DNA of 64,000 nt from Panorpa germanica (taxonomy: Eukaryota > Arthropoda > Insecta > Mecoptera > Panorpidae): assembly GCA_963678705.1 (NCBI GenBank), contig OY783212.1:1922001-1986000 (forward strand), given 5' to 3'. Each line of letters begins with the position of its first letter. Position 1 is the stretch's first letter. Shown one piece after another: positions 48,283-61,256 of the stretch. The notes beneath the pieces were generated by a model. That model did no database searches. It was not told the DNA's origin and saw only the letters and a program-made list of their open reading frames with translations. Position numbers and translations under genes: made by a program.

Positions 48283-50271
48283 ATTACATGTGACATCACA
48301 ACCGGTAGCAACCGTTAGTTGCTATATCTTTTATACAACAGAGCGTAAAAGAGATATGTTCTTGACAGAAGTCTGACAAGTTTACAGGTTACCAACCTTA
48401 CAGCTCATAAATCTCTGCTATATGTATTTATATATCATAATATTAAATATTATTTACAGCTATTTCAAGGAACAATAAAATTGTAATATTATGTCTGCCG
48501 TAACAGGATTAAATAAAATAAAAACTTAATATTCTTTGACTTGACTTTAATATTTCGACTACCAAGAGCTACAAAACATTACCACAGCACTGACCTACTT
48601 AACAAATAACTGATGGTAAAATGCATTTCACGCATTTCTAGCGCTAAAACTACAATTCAAATTTTTAATTGCTATATCTCCGTCAACATTTTGATATTTA
48701 ATAAAATAGACACGCCAATATACATTTATTAACATCAATTTCAATCGACAATTGAAAAATCGACCACTAAAAAATGAGGACAATGTTCCATTATTAGTGG
48801 TTGATAACTTATAAATTATATAACTTAAAAAGACCATTAAACAGACTTATCATAAAATTCATAGGTTATTTGTAAGAGCGTTCCTTGCAACTTAAATTTG
48901 TTTTATTTTGTTGTAATCATTATCACGAAATTATTAATTAAAATAAATAATGACGTAGTAATACCAGTATTTCCTAAGACCATATTATTATTATTACATA
49001 CAGTTTATGCAGAAAATATTAAACAAACATGCAATCGGCAAACAGCCAAAAGTACGGTCCGAATCAGTTCGTGTCAGCTCGGGTTGGTTCGGTTCGGTTG
49101 GCTTAGCGTGCTTCTTACGAATTTTAGCATTCATTATTTGTATAAAGTTAATATTTTTATGAATATTATAAACAAATGCGATTAACATTTACAACCAGAT
49201 TGTTGCAACAACAATATTAAAATTCAACGAAAATATATTTGAATGTTTTCATTGCTTATTTTCTGGAAAAAGTAAATCTTTAAGAAGCAGTGACGCATTC
49301 GGGAAAAAGAGTAGGGGCCACTATAAGACAGTAAAAATTTAGGGCAGTCGCACAATGGAGATACGATTGCCTTATGATAGGATTCTCTCAATTAAAAGTC
49401 AATAATTATACAACTTTGATTTATTAATAATCAATTCCAATCGAATATTTATATTATCAGATGTGTAAAAGGTCTTATGATGAATCCGTGGCCTTGTTTC
49501 GCCAAAACCAAAACTATAAGTGTTCCCCGTGTCTAGCCGTTGCCTCAAGCCGGCTCTAAAAGATGTGGTGAACGTTTGATTCAAATGCTTGCCTTTAACA
49601 TGTGAGTCCAACATTGGAAGATTGACATGGAAAGTTTCCTACTACACGGTGCACCGAATGTTTGATCACACTGACACTGTTTAACAAAAACTTTCAAGTA
49701 AATAAAGAAACCTTCAAGTATAAAACCTTCCTTTGTTGGCGATTCGTGCAGCAGTGCATGACATGTGGATCAAGTGTGTGGTGGGGGTAGAAAAATCCCT
49801 TTTGACGCGAGTCAAAAAACCGACAACAGCCCTAACTTCTTCTAACATAAACGTTGGACACACTTAGTTCCAGCATCGACCACACGATGCGTTCAACCAT
49901 CAAGCGACCAACGTTGGAAGGTGTTCGTAGTATCGTTTAGTACCGGTTTTAGCCACGTGTAAGTGCGTATCAACTGGTCCAACTTGCTGCATTAGCATTC
50001 TGAGAATAGGCACCTCTGTCTCCTTGCATGATGTCATATTCAGGTCACAGCGATGCATTGAGAGTATTCATAGAATCAACACTTAGGACTTCAGTTATAA
50101 ATTGTAACCTAGTATATGATAATAGAAGCTTTAAGCGCTACACATAAAAAGGATACTTTGAATTATTTTTTTGTTTGATTTAACGACAAATTTAATTGTA
50201 TCTAGTCATAATTGACTTTCGAAAGATGCTCATGGTAAAGTCAGATTGTCATCTTGGTTTCGTGACCCCTG

Positions 50272-50640
50272 CACAGTAAACATTTGAGTGAAATGGAGTG
50301 AATCAAGAGCAAGGTGCGTTCCAGAAAAGAAATCATTTCTTTTCCACTCATATTTCAGATAGATGTCACATGTCAAAAAGAAAAATTGTTAGAATTTTTT
50401 TATAAGAATGTTCTTTCTCTTTCCAACATCATACAATTAAATGGACATGTAGTTGTTGTCTCTTTTACTCGTACATTCGAAAATATTTATTTTAGTTGAG
50501 ATATATCTTTCTCTGTTACACTTTAATAGTTTATTTGCAACTTCATTCAATACTGGTACGGTAGTGAGGCCAGGTGAAGTGATTTTGATAATTGTAGTTC
50601 ATATCACTGACATTTCCTTGAACGAGTGAAATCAAATTGA
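50272..50640 (+). mobile_element. Copy 2 of the CAGTAAACA element family
   Basis: It begins CACAGTAAACATTTGAGTG and shares with 46505-46860 the blocks around GTTAGAATTTTTT, TCCAACATCAT and GTTGTCTCTTTTACTC. No matching right-hand end was recognised, so the right limit is approximate. Confidence 0.5.
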
Positions 50641-52550
50641 ATTGTTTCATGACAAAAAAATCATAAGCATCTTCAATATGAAGTCAAAGTGACCAAGTGA
50701 GTGAAGTAATACATATTCGTATTGACAACTAGTTGTTTCAGTAGTTAAATCCGCCTCTGCCAAGAAGACATGTCCAAGGGTAAACATACAAACATTAAAT
50801 ATCAGAAATAGACATGACGAAAAAAGCAAAACAGCAAGCCAGACGCATTTCCTTGCATTAATGTGAATTTAGCCGCAGTTAGCCGCGTCTGTTTATGGTC
50901 CCAGTTTCTTTTTAGTTTTTTGGTCAATTAAGTAAGAATTTGTTCTTTGATTTATTTATGTTTTCTTGTTAAATATTTTCATGATCAAAAAGTTTTGCAG
51001 AAATAATTTGTTTGTGAATTAAAGAAGAAACATGGCTCGAATGTTGGCATGCAGTAAGAATCATGAAAAGCAGGGCGTTCAAATATTGTGGCGAACTTCC
51101 TTTGTTAAGACCTTCATCCAACAGCAGTTCCTGGAGATATTTTCATTCGTTTATGGATTAGGAATCATTGATAGTTACTATCTTTGGTTTAGTTTACACT
51201 GGATAGTTTATAGTTGTAAATAAAGTTGGGGAATCCAGTTACAGATGGTTCGGGTAATCCCAGTGAATTGTTTTCGTTTTATCATTAAAATACCTACTAG
51301 ATATTAAACTTTTCTTTTAGTTGGGCTAAAGGAAGTACTGAGTATCAACTATTTCTTTATTGTACACGTGTTACTAGGGTAATCTTTCTGTAGGTCAGGT
51401 GCGGCTGCTCTTTTGGAACGTCCTTAAGAACCCTTATTTCATAATGTGTAACTAAGCTAATTTCGCCGGATGCTATCCGAAATGACTTACAAACTAGAGT
51501 TCTGAAGGTGCGATTTAAAGCGTCACAAAAATAAATGCTTGTGGTACACTGCAAGCGTATTTTCACGAACCGTATAAGCGCTACTATGCTTTACCTATCC
51601 GAACCCTGTAAATGTAATGAAGCCTTGCACACTGCAAGCGACAAAACCGTCCGAATATCAACGAGTTTTTACCAAACGAATACATGGAAGGAACCAAACG
51701 AATACACTGGAAGGGGATATAAAAGTGAATAAAAGAACAGTGGTGTATCGATAAAAATTAAGGTAAAAGGTTTTTCTCATGACAAATTATGTTGTGCAAA
51801 ACAACTCCTACAGGACACAAGTTGCTTGAAGTACTGTCGTATCACAACACATGTAAATACACAGAAGTCGGCTTGCTTGAAGAGTCCTAGCTGATCAACC
51901 AAGTCGAGTCCGAATTCACCAACGCTTAAATACGCTTTTAGTGTGCGGCGGCCTAAAAGTCACGTCATGAATAAAACCTTGAGCGATATTTTTTGTCTGT
52001 TATTGGCTGGTTTTGGGTGTTGTTAGTGTTATTAATCTTATTCTTGCACTCATTGCAACAAAATGAAAATATATAAAAAATGTGTTTATTAGTATGACAT
52101 TTAAGAATAAAATTCTAACAAATAAATATTAATACTGGTACAATTTAAGAGAAAAGGTACAGTGGCCAACTGGACCAAGTGCAATTTAGTGGATGGATTG
52201 TAAGCAAAATTAATTTAAAAATTTATTTAATTTAAGACAACAGTCATCAGTAAACCATATTGCCAACATGTTACATAAATGACGCTTAAGTTCTCTTTTG
52301 CACGTTAATTCAATTTCAAATTTCAAATAACCGTATTTCCAACAATTTTGTGATATGTATTATTAAATCAGCAGTATCACATAAAAATTATTTCGAGTTG
52401 TTCTGTTTTAGAAAAAAAATATTCGTAATTGAATTTTCGTTTGAACTTTTTAATAAAACATAAATAGCAAAAAGTTATCACAGTGGCAATTAGTGATGAT
52501 ATTCATGAAGTTAAAAATAAAAGTTCCAGTTGAACAAATCCAATTGGTAG

Positions 52551-52582
52551 CGAAAGCGGAAAGCGGAAAGCGGACAGCGGAA
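52551..52582 (+). repeat. AGCGGAA short tandem repeat
   Basis: Four imperfect units of AGCGGAA or AGCGGAC lie in a locally GC-richer stretch. Confidence 0.7.
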
Positions 52583-53122
52583 CAGCAGATGTCTTTTTCT
52601 GGCTTTTAAAAACCATGTACAAGTTTTATCCAAACGCTTTTAAATCACTGTCACAGTCAGAGTACTCAGTACTAAGTAGTCTTAAATAATTCGCGTAGTT
52701 TAGAATTCCTAGTAGATAACCTCCCTTACTCAGCCCCCTACTGAATTATTCAGGAACTATTACATTTGTGTAGTTTTTGAGGTTATGTGTTTTTCAGCTG
52801 GAGTATATGGTTCGTTTTCACATGTAAGGTTACGTAATACTTTTTGTATGTGTTTAGTGTAGATACATTTGTGTGGCTGTGTGTCGTTGCACCGTTAAGG
52901 AGGTGAGTGAGGGAGGGAAGTGTACGTGAGCGCGAATAAACATTACCTTTAAGCAGTATTAAATCCTAAACCGTGTCAAAAAGTGTCAAATCGCGTGCGC
53001 GCTGCAAACGTTAAAATATAATACAAAAATAATCATTGAAGTTGTCATTAAGGGACATTTCCATTTTGTTGGATCGAAAAAACTGAATGTTTCATCTTCC
53101 AAAAGATATTTATCAAACAAGT

Positions 53123-53440
53123 ACCCAGTCAAGCATTTGGACTCCATTCGAAGAAGTACGAAATGCCGGAGCCGGTATAATCTTAACAAGGCAAATTCAA
53201 TTAGGGAAATAAGGAGAATGACCGCAAGGTTTAGATTAGGCAACGAAGAAAGAGGAAGCAGATATGGAGGAAAAGAAAATAAGAAAACATGCAGCATGTG
53301 TGGAGAGGAAGAGGAGAAACTAGAGTACATTAGGACTCTAGAGGAAATATTGCAAGGAAGAGTGAAGGACAGTGCCGGATTTACCAGAAGGCTGAGTAGG
53401 TTGGACCATAGAGCGGCAAATTTGGAGCCAAATTTATTTT
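53123..53440 (+). mobile_element. C-terminal fragment of a non-LTR retrotransposon
   Basis: The plus strand reads IREIRRMTARFRLGNEERGS, then a KKTCSMCGEEEEKLEYI block. This matches the segment after the reverse transcriptase in insect non-LTR elements, where ARFRCGNE is followed by a Cys-x2-Cys knuckle. The expected downstream His and Cys are lost. The left flank TACCCAGTCAAGCATTTGG resembles the terminus of the CAGTAAACA family, which may mark a nested insertion. Confidence 0.65.
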
Positions 53441-54829
53441 TTGTCTTACAGAGATTAAAAACATTAATATTTATATACCTAAATGTTATTAGGTACACAT
53501 AAACAATTCAACATGTAATATGTTTGACCACATAGGATTGGTTGGGCGTGGGAACGAGTGACATGACTGTTTGCTAAGTGTATCTGACCGAACTAACTGC
53601 ACGAGCAAAGTCGTGCAGGAATCAGGAAGCTTTTATTAGCTCAGAAAAAGGGTACTCTATCACTTAGAGAAAAATTCTTTGACATGAAATAAACCGCTTT
53701 AGGCGACCCCTGTTGGAATGAGTGAAGGGAGTGAAGTGTAAACATTTTGATGTGTACTCCCTTCACCCTTATTACAGTTTTACTGTTACAGAATTACAGT
53801 TCATAGACGATATAATATTCCAACATAAAATTTGGTAAAATTTGAATAGCCTACTGTCGGCAAATGTATAAATCTGCCACTCGTGAAGGTTCAAAGTAAT
53901 AGTTATATTTTAAGTATACCTTGAAAAGTGGTTAACTATATTTTAAATTAAGTTAGATTAAGATAATATTTTAAATATATTTTGAAAAGTTGGGTTAAGT
54001 TTATTTTAAAATATGCCAGGAAAAGATTAAGTGAAATGAAATGAAGTTTGTAACGGCGAAAGACAAGAACTTACAACTTCAATGCTTTAAACAATCGTTC
54101 CTCTACATGAAATTACTGATTAAAATGAACAAAAAGAATCCGACTCGTGTAGATTGCATGTAGCACGGGGCATGGGGCATGGGGTACGGACTGAGATAAA
54201 AATTAAATTGAAGAGCAATCAGATGATTGGGATTGGTACAAATGAGTGCTTCAAAGGATATTTAATTAAATGCGATTTATATGCTTTACTTGTGAAACGA
54301 AAACCGTTCTTTTTAGCAGATCAATGAGGATTTAATTACGAATACACGGAGAAGCTTTTCTTTTTATTAAAAAAAATTAAATAATTAGAAATTTATACTA
54401 TAAACCTGGAAATCGTTGGTTCTCAAGCATTGGAGATGGAGATAAAGATGTTAATAAAAAAAATGATTATATTTTCTGTGTTTGGTTGTTTAAATGTTAA
54501 ATTACATATTCATAAACTTATTAGGCAGCGGTTATAACGATATCATAAAACTGTCAACATAGTAGAACATAATAATCGCTGGTGACAGGACTTAATTAGT
54601 ATTGAAAATAGGGTATATATTAAAAAAATATTATCCACGCCTGATTTGGAGGCAACTATTTATACTTAATATACAGTACAAATTGAATTGAAATTGAATT
54701 TGAATATAAGAAGGTTTCTCTTTCCTTTACTGCAATCACTTTTTTGTATCAACTTTGAAAAGTTGTTAGGACTTAAAAAGCATATGTACAATTATAAATT
54801 AAATTGGTTTTGTTTATATAATCAATAAG

Positions 54830-55015
54830 GTTTTTCAGATTTTCCTGCTTTGAAATATCAGCCTATATTCCTGAGGTATATTACATTTTTGTCTGTGCGA
54901 CGAGTATGTTGAGCATTGGAGAATAATATGCTTTACCGTTAGTGGGTTGTTACATTGTTCACATATTGTAGACACACTTATTTTAATAAACAATCAGTAA
55001 GTAATATATTTAGAT
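54830..55015 (-). mobile_element. Second, unrelated non-LTR retrotransposon 3' fragment
   Basis: The minus strand reads STICEQCNNPLTVKHIILQC, then STYSSHRQ: a Cys-x2-Cys, His and Cys knuckle as found at the end of non-LTR polyproteins. The upstream part is frame-broken. It is different in sequence from the fragments at 45189 and 53123. Confidence 0.6.
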
Positions 55016-56109
55016 CGGTGCCGAATTAAGATATTGCAGGCACAGATGACCTATTGTCTACTTCTTGCTTCGAATTCAATTGTATGTTCGCGATTCACGT
55101 TCTTCTTGAATCCCCTAGTCTACATACCATGTAATCAAAATACTATACCACAATGGTTTTTATTTTTGGAGCAATACGCCGATTGCAGATGTAAGAAGAT
55201 TGAAAACAACAAGTACGCGTCACATGTTTCAAATTTCATTTATGCTAAATGCTACAAATGTTGTTCAATGTTAACAAATTGATAGGGAACTACAATGGAA
55301 GATAAATGTTGCCTATTAAGAATTTGTAATTCAAATTGGTTTCATTATCTGGCTGCCTGGTTGTCTGCTCAACCTGGTTGTGCGTTGTCAACCTGGTTCT
55401 ACTTCTAATCCGGCTAAACACATGTCTTGCAGGGAACAGGTGTTCGGAGCTCACCGCCGTGATCTGGAGCTCGACGACAAGTCTCAATGTGTCTCTGTGT
55501 GTGTCTGTGTGTAAGTAGGTGGATAATTAATTTTAGTAAAATATCAATAAAACAAGGCTCTTGGGTGGACAATAAAGCTCAATAGAAAGTGAGCAGCGGC
55601 GTACAGTGGTATTGAAGTTACACTAAGGCCGTCTGCACATGGGTCGACTGATTGCAAACGCGATCCCCGAATCGGCCCGAACCGAATTAGAATGCAACTG
55701 TGTTGTTAGTGAGAGAACACACGTGTATATGAGTGAGAGAACAAATACGGCACAAACGAAACTAAACTGATTTGAAATTGGTTTTGAGCGACTATGTTTC
55801 TTGGTCGCAGGGCAATTATGTTGCATGCTTTTGATGGTGACATCATGAGCAGAGATGTGCACAAATACTATTCCAAAGTATTTAAATACATACATACATA
55901 GAAATACCTCAGAATACGACACAATAAAATTCCCTAGTATGATATTGTTAAAAATTCCATAGAGTCACGAAACGCAGCTCGACACAATCATTATTAGAGA
56001 AACGGAAAGATGGTAACGAATGTATTTATGAAGATTTTCACTTAATTACTTTTGTCTAGTTACAATTGTACGTAATTGTAATTTCTTATTTAAATAATGG
56101 CTCTGTAAC

Positions 56110-56231
56110 GAGTAGTGGAGTCCATACTAAGATGGCAGTTAGATAAGCCTGTGACTATTTGAATTTCCCGCGCAGTAACTATAAATGCAACACTACTCCC
56201 GTCAACTGCCATCTCTTAATAGACTACTCTC
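56110..56231. mobile_element. Possible 120 bp MITE
   Basis: The ends form an imperfect inverted repeat of about 30 bp: GAGTAGTGGAGTC through AGATGGCAGTT on the left against AACTGCCATCT through GACTACTCTC on the right. The 11 bp inner part is perfect. No second copy is seen in the window. Confidence 0.45.
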
Positions 56232-56294
56232 AAATTTTGAGCAAGCTGTGTCATTTAGTTTGTGTTTAGCAACCATTAAAAGCAGATAATCAGT

Positions 56295-56570
56295 CAGTAG
56301 CGGTCTTAGCCATTGCGAAGCATTTGTTCTTTGTGTAATTTATGTAAATTGAAAGTAAGTATTTGTGATGATGACTGACGAGAAATGCAAAAGTTATAAA
56401 TAAATGTATAGTTGTAAAATTTTATATTGGAAGATTTACATAAGTTAACAGGCACAAATACGACAAATATTAATGATGATAAACTAAGGTACATGAATGC
56501 CTTAAAAGATATTCGCAGTGATTCTAGTAGGTTTTCTAAAGCACGACGCGCGAAATTCAAATACATATAT
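56295..56570 (-). mobile_element. Fragment of a hAT-like element, copy 2
   Basis: Sister of 17024-17310 in the same orientation, beginning CAGTAGCGGTCTTAGCC. It aligns over its full length with a few small indels. The minus-strand peptide shares ESLRISFK with copy 1. No transposase is intact. Confidence 0.5.
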
Positions 56571-57560
56571 AGTAATGACTTTTTCTACTTGGGTTGTTGC
56601 ACAAGCGGTCGGCCTGGTTGCCAACCTCTAAGGCTGCCTCTATATCCGCGCGATAGATTACGTGATTGTAATTGAGAAAACCTTTTATTTGGAAGGAATA
56701 AAAAAATTGGAAAAACGCTGGAGAAATGTATAGAGTTTAAATGAGATTTTCTTGATAAATAAAGCGATTCTTTTCGAAAAAAAAATCTTTTATTGAGAAA
56801 TAAAGCACTTTTTCAAAAAAAGAAAGTTACTGAATTATGAAACTTCCCTCGCATCAACTAATGGTGTCACCTATTGATTGTTAGTTAAACAAGATTTTAT
56901 ATACGTTTATAAACATGAAATGGTAAGAATACAGGGAGAATCTATCGACTTATGAACCGTGGACTCTGTAAATATATTTTATTCTATTTTAAAAAGAATT
57001 TCATTTAAACATCCTGATATTTAAGATTTAAACATTAAGAAAGAGGATATTTTACAGTTTAGAGTTTTCAAAGGGACTGCCTTTTACCGGTCTGCTTTTA
57101 GACGTCAAAACAATAATTCTATTATCTAGTTTGACACTGTGAATGTCTTCAATCTAACTATGAATTTCTATAATATTCCATGAAATTTCAAATTGCAGAA
57201 CGTAACTGTAAAATCATTTCTGAGACAAACTTTACAGATTTTATTGCAGATCTGTGCCGGCTATTAAACCAACAGTGGCAGCAGAGGGAGCAGCATTTAA
57301 ATGGAGTAATGATTCAGATATTATCATAGAACATCTGTATTTTATGTCTATTCAACGGTTCTGCTCTTTCTCTATAATAGTATGACAAATTACTTAACGT
57401 TTCGACTTAAGAACAATCTCTAATTCTTAGCGATTTAATACGGTCTGAGTCTGGGTCGATGAGTTTCGATCATTAAATTTGAAGATCTAATTCTGAATTA
57501 CAAGCAATAAATCTAAATGAAATGTTTTATGATCTGAACCTTGGAGACGATGATGGATAA

Positions 57561-57575
57561 TGGATGGATGGATGG
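57561..57575 (+). repeat. GGAT microsatellite
   Basis: Short run of TGGA/GGAT units, continuing a degenerate ATGGA tract from about 57551. Confidence 0.7.
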
Positions 57576-57616
57576 TGAATCCGCGACTGTGCTGAATGGC
57601 TTTGACAGCTGGCATT

Positions 57617-57637
57617 TGACATCTGACATCTGACATC
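57617..57637 (+). repeat. Three perfect TGACATC units
   Basis: Seven-base unit repeated exactly three times, in an otherwise unremarkable stretch. Confidence 0.8.
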
Positions 57638-58845
57638 TTAAGGACAGGCTGGACAGACCTGCATGGGAACTTACGAGCAAGTGAATTTAACAACTCTATT
57701 ATTTAATTGGTTTTCAATAAAATCTTTATTACTTCTTGTCAGACTTTTAATTATAGGAATTAAACAGATTATATGTTGCTTCGATCGCTTAGCCCCATTC
57801 CCACTCACTGTTTTTAGTTTCAATTTAAGGTTTTACCATGGAGTGCTAGTACATATGTGTAAATCGATTGTCATTTCAGTACACTGTCGCCATTTATTTC
57901 TCACTATATAACCATGAGGTAATGTTTCACCTTAAATGCAATTTTGAACTTGTAAAATCATGTGTCATACGTCAGTAACATACATTATTTTGTAATAATT
58001 ACTATCGTTATTTATTATAAATCATTGCATTTAATATAATTATTTTATTTCTTATTTAATACTATTTATATTTGACAGGCTGAGTTTACATTTTAGGTTA
58101 AAACCTAAAAGTAACAGTAAAACTCAGTGAGTAGAAATGGGAAGTGGGAATTATTCAGAACAAATGAATAAAATCTAATTTTTGTTTTAAAATAAGTGAA
58201 GAATCAAGTCAGGTGCTTCCAAAAGTAATTCTAAAATAACTTTAAATTTTAATATCTGAACATTGATTGCTCTACAAACAGAATTCTCTAAGAATTGTAA
58301 TCATTATTTTGCAATTTCGTTACTTTAATCACATTTAAAAATATCAACAACAAAAAAAGTAACATTTAAGAAATAATTAATGACGCTACAACAAGAATTC
58401 TAATCTTACATGAAATTGAAATTCCTACTTTTAGGTCGTACAACGAATTATTTAAAATGTTTCGCCTGTAAATTTATTCATGCTATTGTAAGAATTTTTG
58501 AAGACCTTTTTGATCTTTACCATAGAAAGTTTGTATTATATTATAGTAAACGTTTTATTATCTCGTTCCTGGATCTCCATGTACCAGAATATTTTAGTTC
58601 GTTAAATCACAGAGAAATCAATAATGTTACGAAACAATAATGATCGGACGTTTATGTTGATTAGCTAATTGCAATTAAGACAGCACCGCAGTGTTGTAGG
58701 CTGACACTCCCGAACTTCAAGTCTCTGAAAGGTTGCCTTTATTTTTTTATATTTTCTGATTTTTGTCAATTTTAATTGAATAAATAACTCTTTTTATATT
58801 ATTAAAGGATTTACTGCTTCTTATATCCTTCTTCTGAATGTGATT

Positions 58846-59100
58846 AGGGGCCATTCATAAATTACGTCACACAAATTTTATGCTATTATAACCCCTCCTT
58901 TTAGTCACATTTTGCGGAACCTAATAAATTATTTAGTGACATTTTGAAGAACGTACGTAGGGTATTCTTTTAGGTCTTATGAAACCATTTGTAAGAGTGT
59001 GTGTTTTTTATCAGGTTTCTATATTGTGAATTGCATGTAACGTCACAAAGCTTCTGACCCAATTTCTGGAAATCTCCCCCTACCCCCTTTGCATGTTCTC
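58846..59100. mobile_element. MITE-like sequence starting AGGGGCCATTCATAAATTAC
   Basis: The left end, with GGGGCCATTCATAAATTACG followed by TCAC, resembles the ends of short DNA elements I associate with many insect genomes. Further right are TGTAACGTCAC (near 59036) and a C-rich run CCCCCTACCCCC (near 59080), as would be expected from the other arm. The match is from memory of the motif and the right boundary is not fixed. Confidence 0.35.
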
Positions 59101-59688
59101 CACTATTTTTTTTGGACTCAACCGCATTGACTTCTGAGCTACTCCTCTAACAAATGTTTAATTCATAACGTCAGTTCCATAACATTACTTTATCAAGTCA
59201 TGCTAAAAAATTACTCAAATGAAATTACCTTGTCAAATTTGCCCTCACTCAATTAAAGCGAAGTTTTGTCTATTTTTATCATTAATGTAATGTGTTTCAA
59301 ATATGAACTTTATAAAAAAAGCTGTATCGCAAAAACACCGTGCAAATTTTAATAAAGGTAATCCAATGGGATTGTGAACTTTATTTTTAGGACGCGTTTT
59401 CTTAATTTTCGATAGAAATAAACGAACATATTCATATTGACGTTTATATTTTCCTTTATTATCTAAAAGTTGCCGGAATTATAGATATGTCCGATTTGAA
59501 TTACAGTTTTTCCGCATGTTTTAGATATGCATAATACGTCACAGAAGAAATAAGTAAACGAGATTATTTTTCCTTTTCACAACTTTGGTATAATAACACT
59601 TCATGGTATTGGTAGTAAATGACGTATCGTATGCGTCTCTGTCGTACGAAAGAGATGGAAAATCGTCAGATGTGGCGTACTATGGGTT

Positions 59689-59816
59689 GAAATGTTCTAC
59701 AACGTTGAATCCCTTTAATAATTAAAGAGACAAAATGCATTTTTAATTGTTAATATCTCCTAAAATATAAGGAGGTATTAAAACAGTAATTGGACATTTG
59801 AGGTTCTGGTAGGCAA
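59689..59816 (-). repeat. Dispersed 130 bp repeat, copy 2
   Basis: Reverse-complement partner of 48153-48282. The two copies are about 11 kb apart in the presumed Sulf1 intron and could pair in a transcript. Confidence 0.75.
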
Positions 59817-60025
59817 TAGTTCCCTTTTATACAAAATAAGTCATGGTTTAAATTGCTCATGTAAGACCCGTGCGGCGTTGAGCACCAATGGCCGAGGCGC
59901 AATTAATCACAATTAATATAGAAACTTTCTACTTTAAATCAATTAAAAGGTTATTTAATTCAGGTCATATATTATATTTAGATTTGACAGTTGAAACTGT
60001 TTAATTTTCCGGTAATTACATTTTC

Positions 60026-60041
60026 TGTGTGTGTGTGTGTG
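60026..60041 (+). repeat. TG dinucleotide repeat
   Basis: Eight perfect TG units. Confidence 0.9.
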
Positions 60042-61029
60042 CGTTTTCCTATGTATATGATTGTGTTGGTAATATGCTATGCATACAAACAATAAATACA
60101 TTAGTCACATTACGCTCCCCTTTAATGTGTATTTTAATCCGAATTTAATAGGATTACTCAAATTATAATCTGAAACCGAACAATAAATAAAATTACTTAC
60201 ATAAAAAAGGGAAGAGGACAAAACCAGTGCTAGCCAGAGATCAGAGAATACTAGGAGTTAAAAATAGGTATTTGTTAGAACAACAAGAGGTACTAAAGTA
60301 TGAGATAATCAGACTCTTTTCACACGCAAAAAGCTGAAATAGTCATCAACAAATGTTAAGATAACTGCTAATTTCTTACAGATTTTGTTGTTTTCGTTTT
60401 CCACCCTAAAATATTTGTAAACCGAAATAAATATGCTTATGCTTTTGTGTATCCATTGAAATTACATCGGAGTACGAGTTATACACTACACTGTAAGATT
60501 TTCCTCCACTCCTAGAGATGTGTGATGCTAGTCTTTATAGACCCTAAACTCGCGAAGGAAGTTACGAGGAAGTAACTGGGATGAGAAACATCCTAAACTA
60601 ATATGGATCACTCAAGTGTGTTCGTCCGGAAGGGAAATATAGTACCTAGTGAACCGACCACTGCTCACCGATGGCAAAAGGGGTGCAATGTCAGCGGAAA
60701 TACTCTCATTAGCATACCACCACGATCACAATCTAAACACATCGAGTATAGTTAACAATTACCAACGTTATACGCGCTTGTTAGATACTAATTCACTAAT
60801 TCATTAGCTAACATCAGAGAAATCGATATATTTTCGCTGGATAGGCCAATGCCGCTTAAGTAAATCACGTTTCTAAACATTAGTTAAGACTCAACAGTGT
60901 TTTGATTAAAATCAAAACATCAAATTGATATTTTATATTGGTTTTTTATCTTTTTCTTAGTGGAAACGTAATTTATGGATCAATGACAAATATTCATAAA
61001 CTTACAATTATTTGTAAACATTTGTTCAT

Positions 61030-61256
61030 TGGAGAACTATCAACTATCAGTTGTGCCGTATTAATCTACGATACAATGAAAAAACACTGTCTTACTATTT
61101 TTTACTATACTCTTCTATACACTTTTTATAATAGGTATATATAGGAATGAATATGATAAAATTCACCATCGTATCACAGATTTATACGGTTCTTATAACC
61201 TCTTTTAAGCATGAATCATAGCCGCACACTCATAATTCGAACTATAGAATCCTATA
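61030..61256 (-). mobile_element. Second copy of the MITE found in the pumilio intron
   Basis: Reversed, this stretch aligns with 9727-9944. It shares GAGGTTATAAGA, ATAAATCTATAATACGAT-like and AGTGGTTTTTAAT-like blocks and the terminus TATAGTTCGAATTATGAG. One end is clear; the other is degraded. Confidence 0.6.

Noticed and set aside
52986-53498. 170-residue minus-strand open frame
   Set aside because: It is the antisense of the non-LTR retrotransposon fragment; the plus strand gives the recognisable knuckle.
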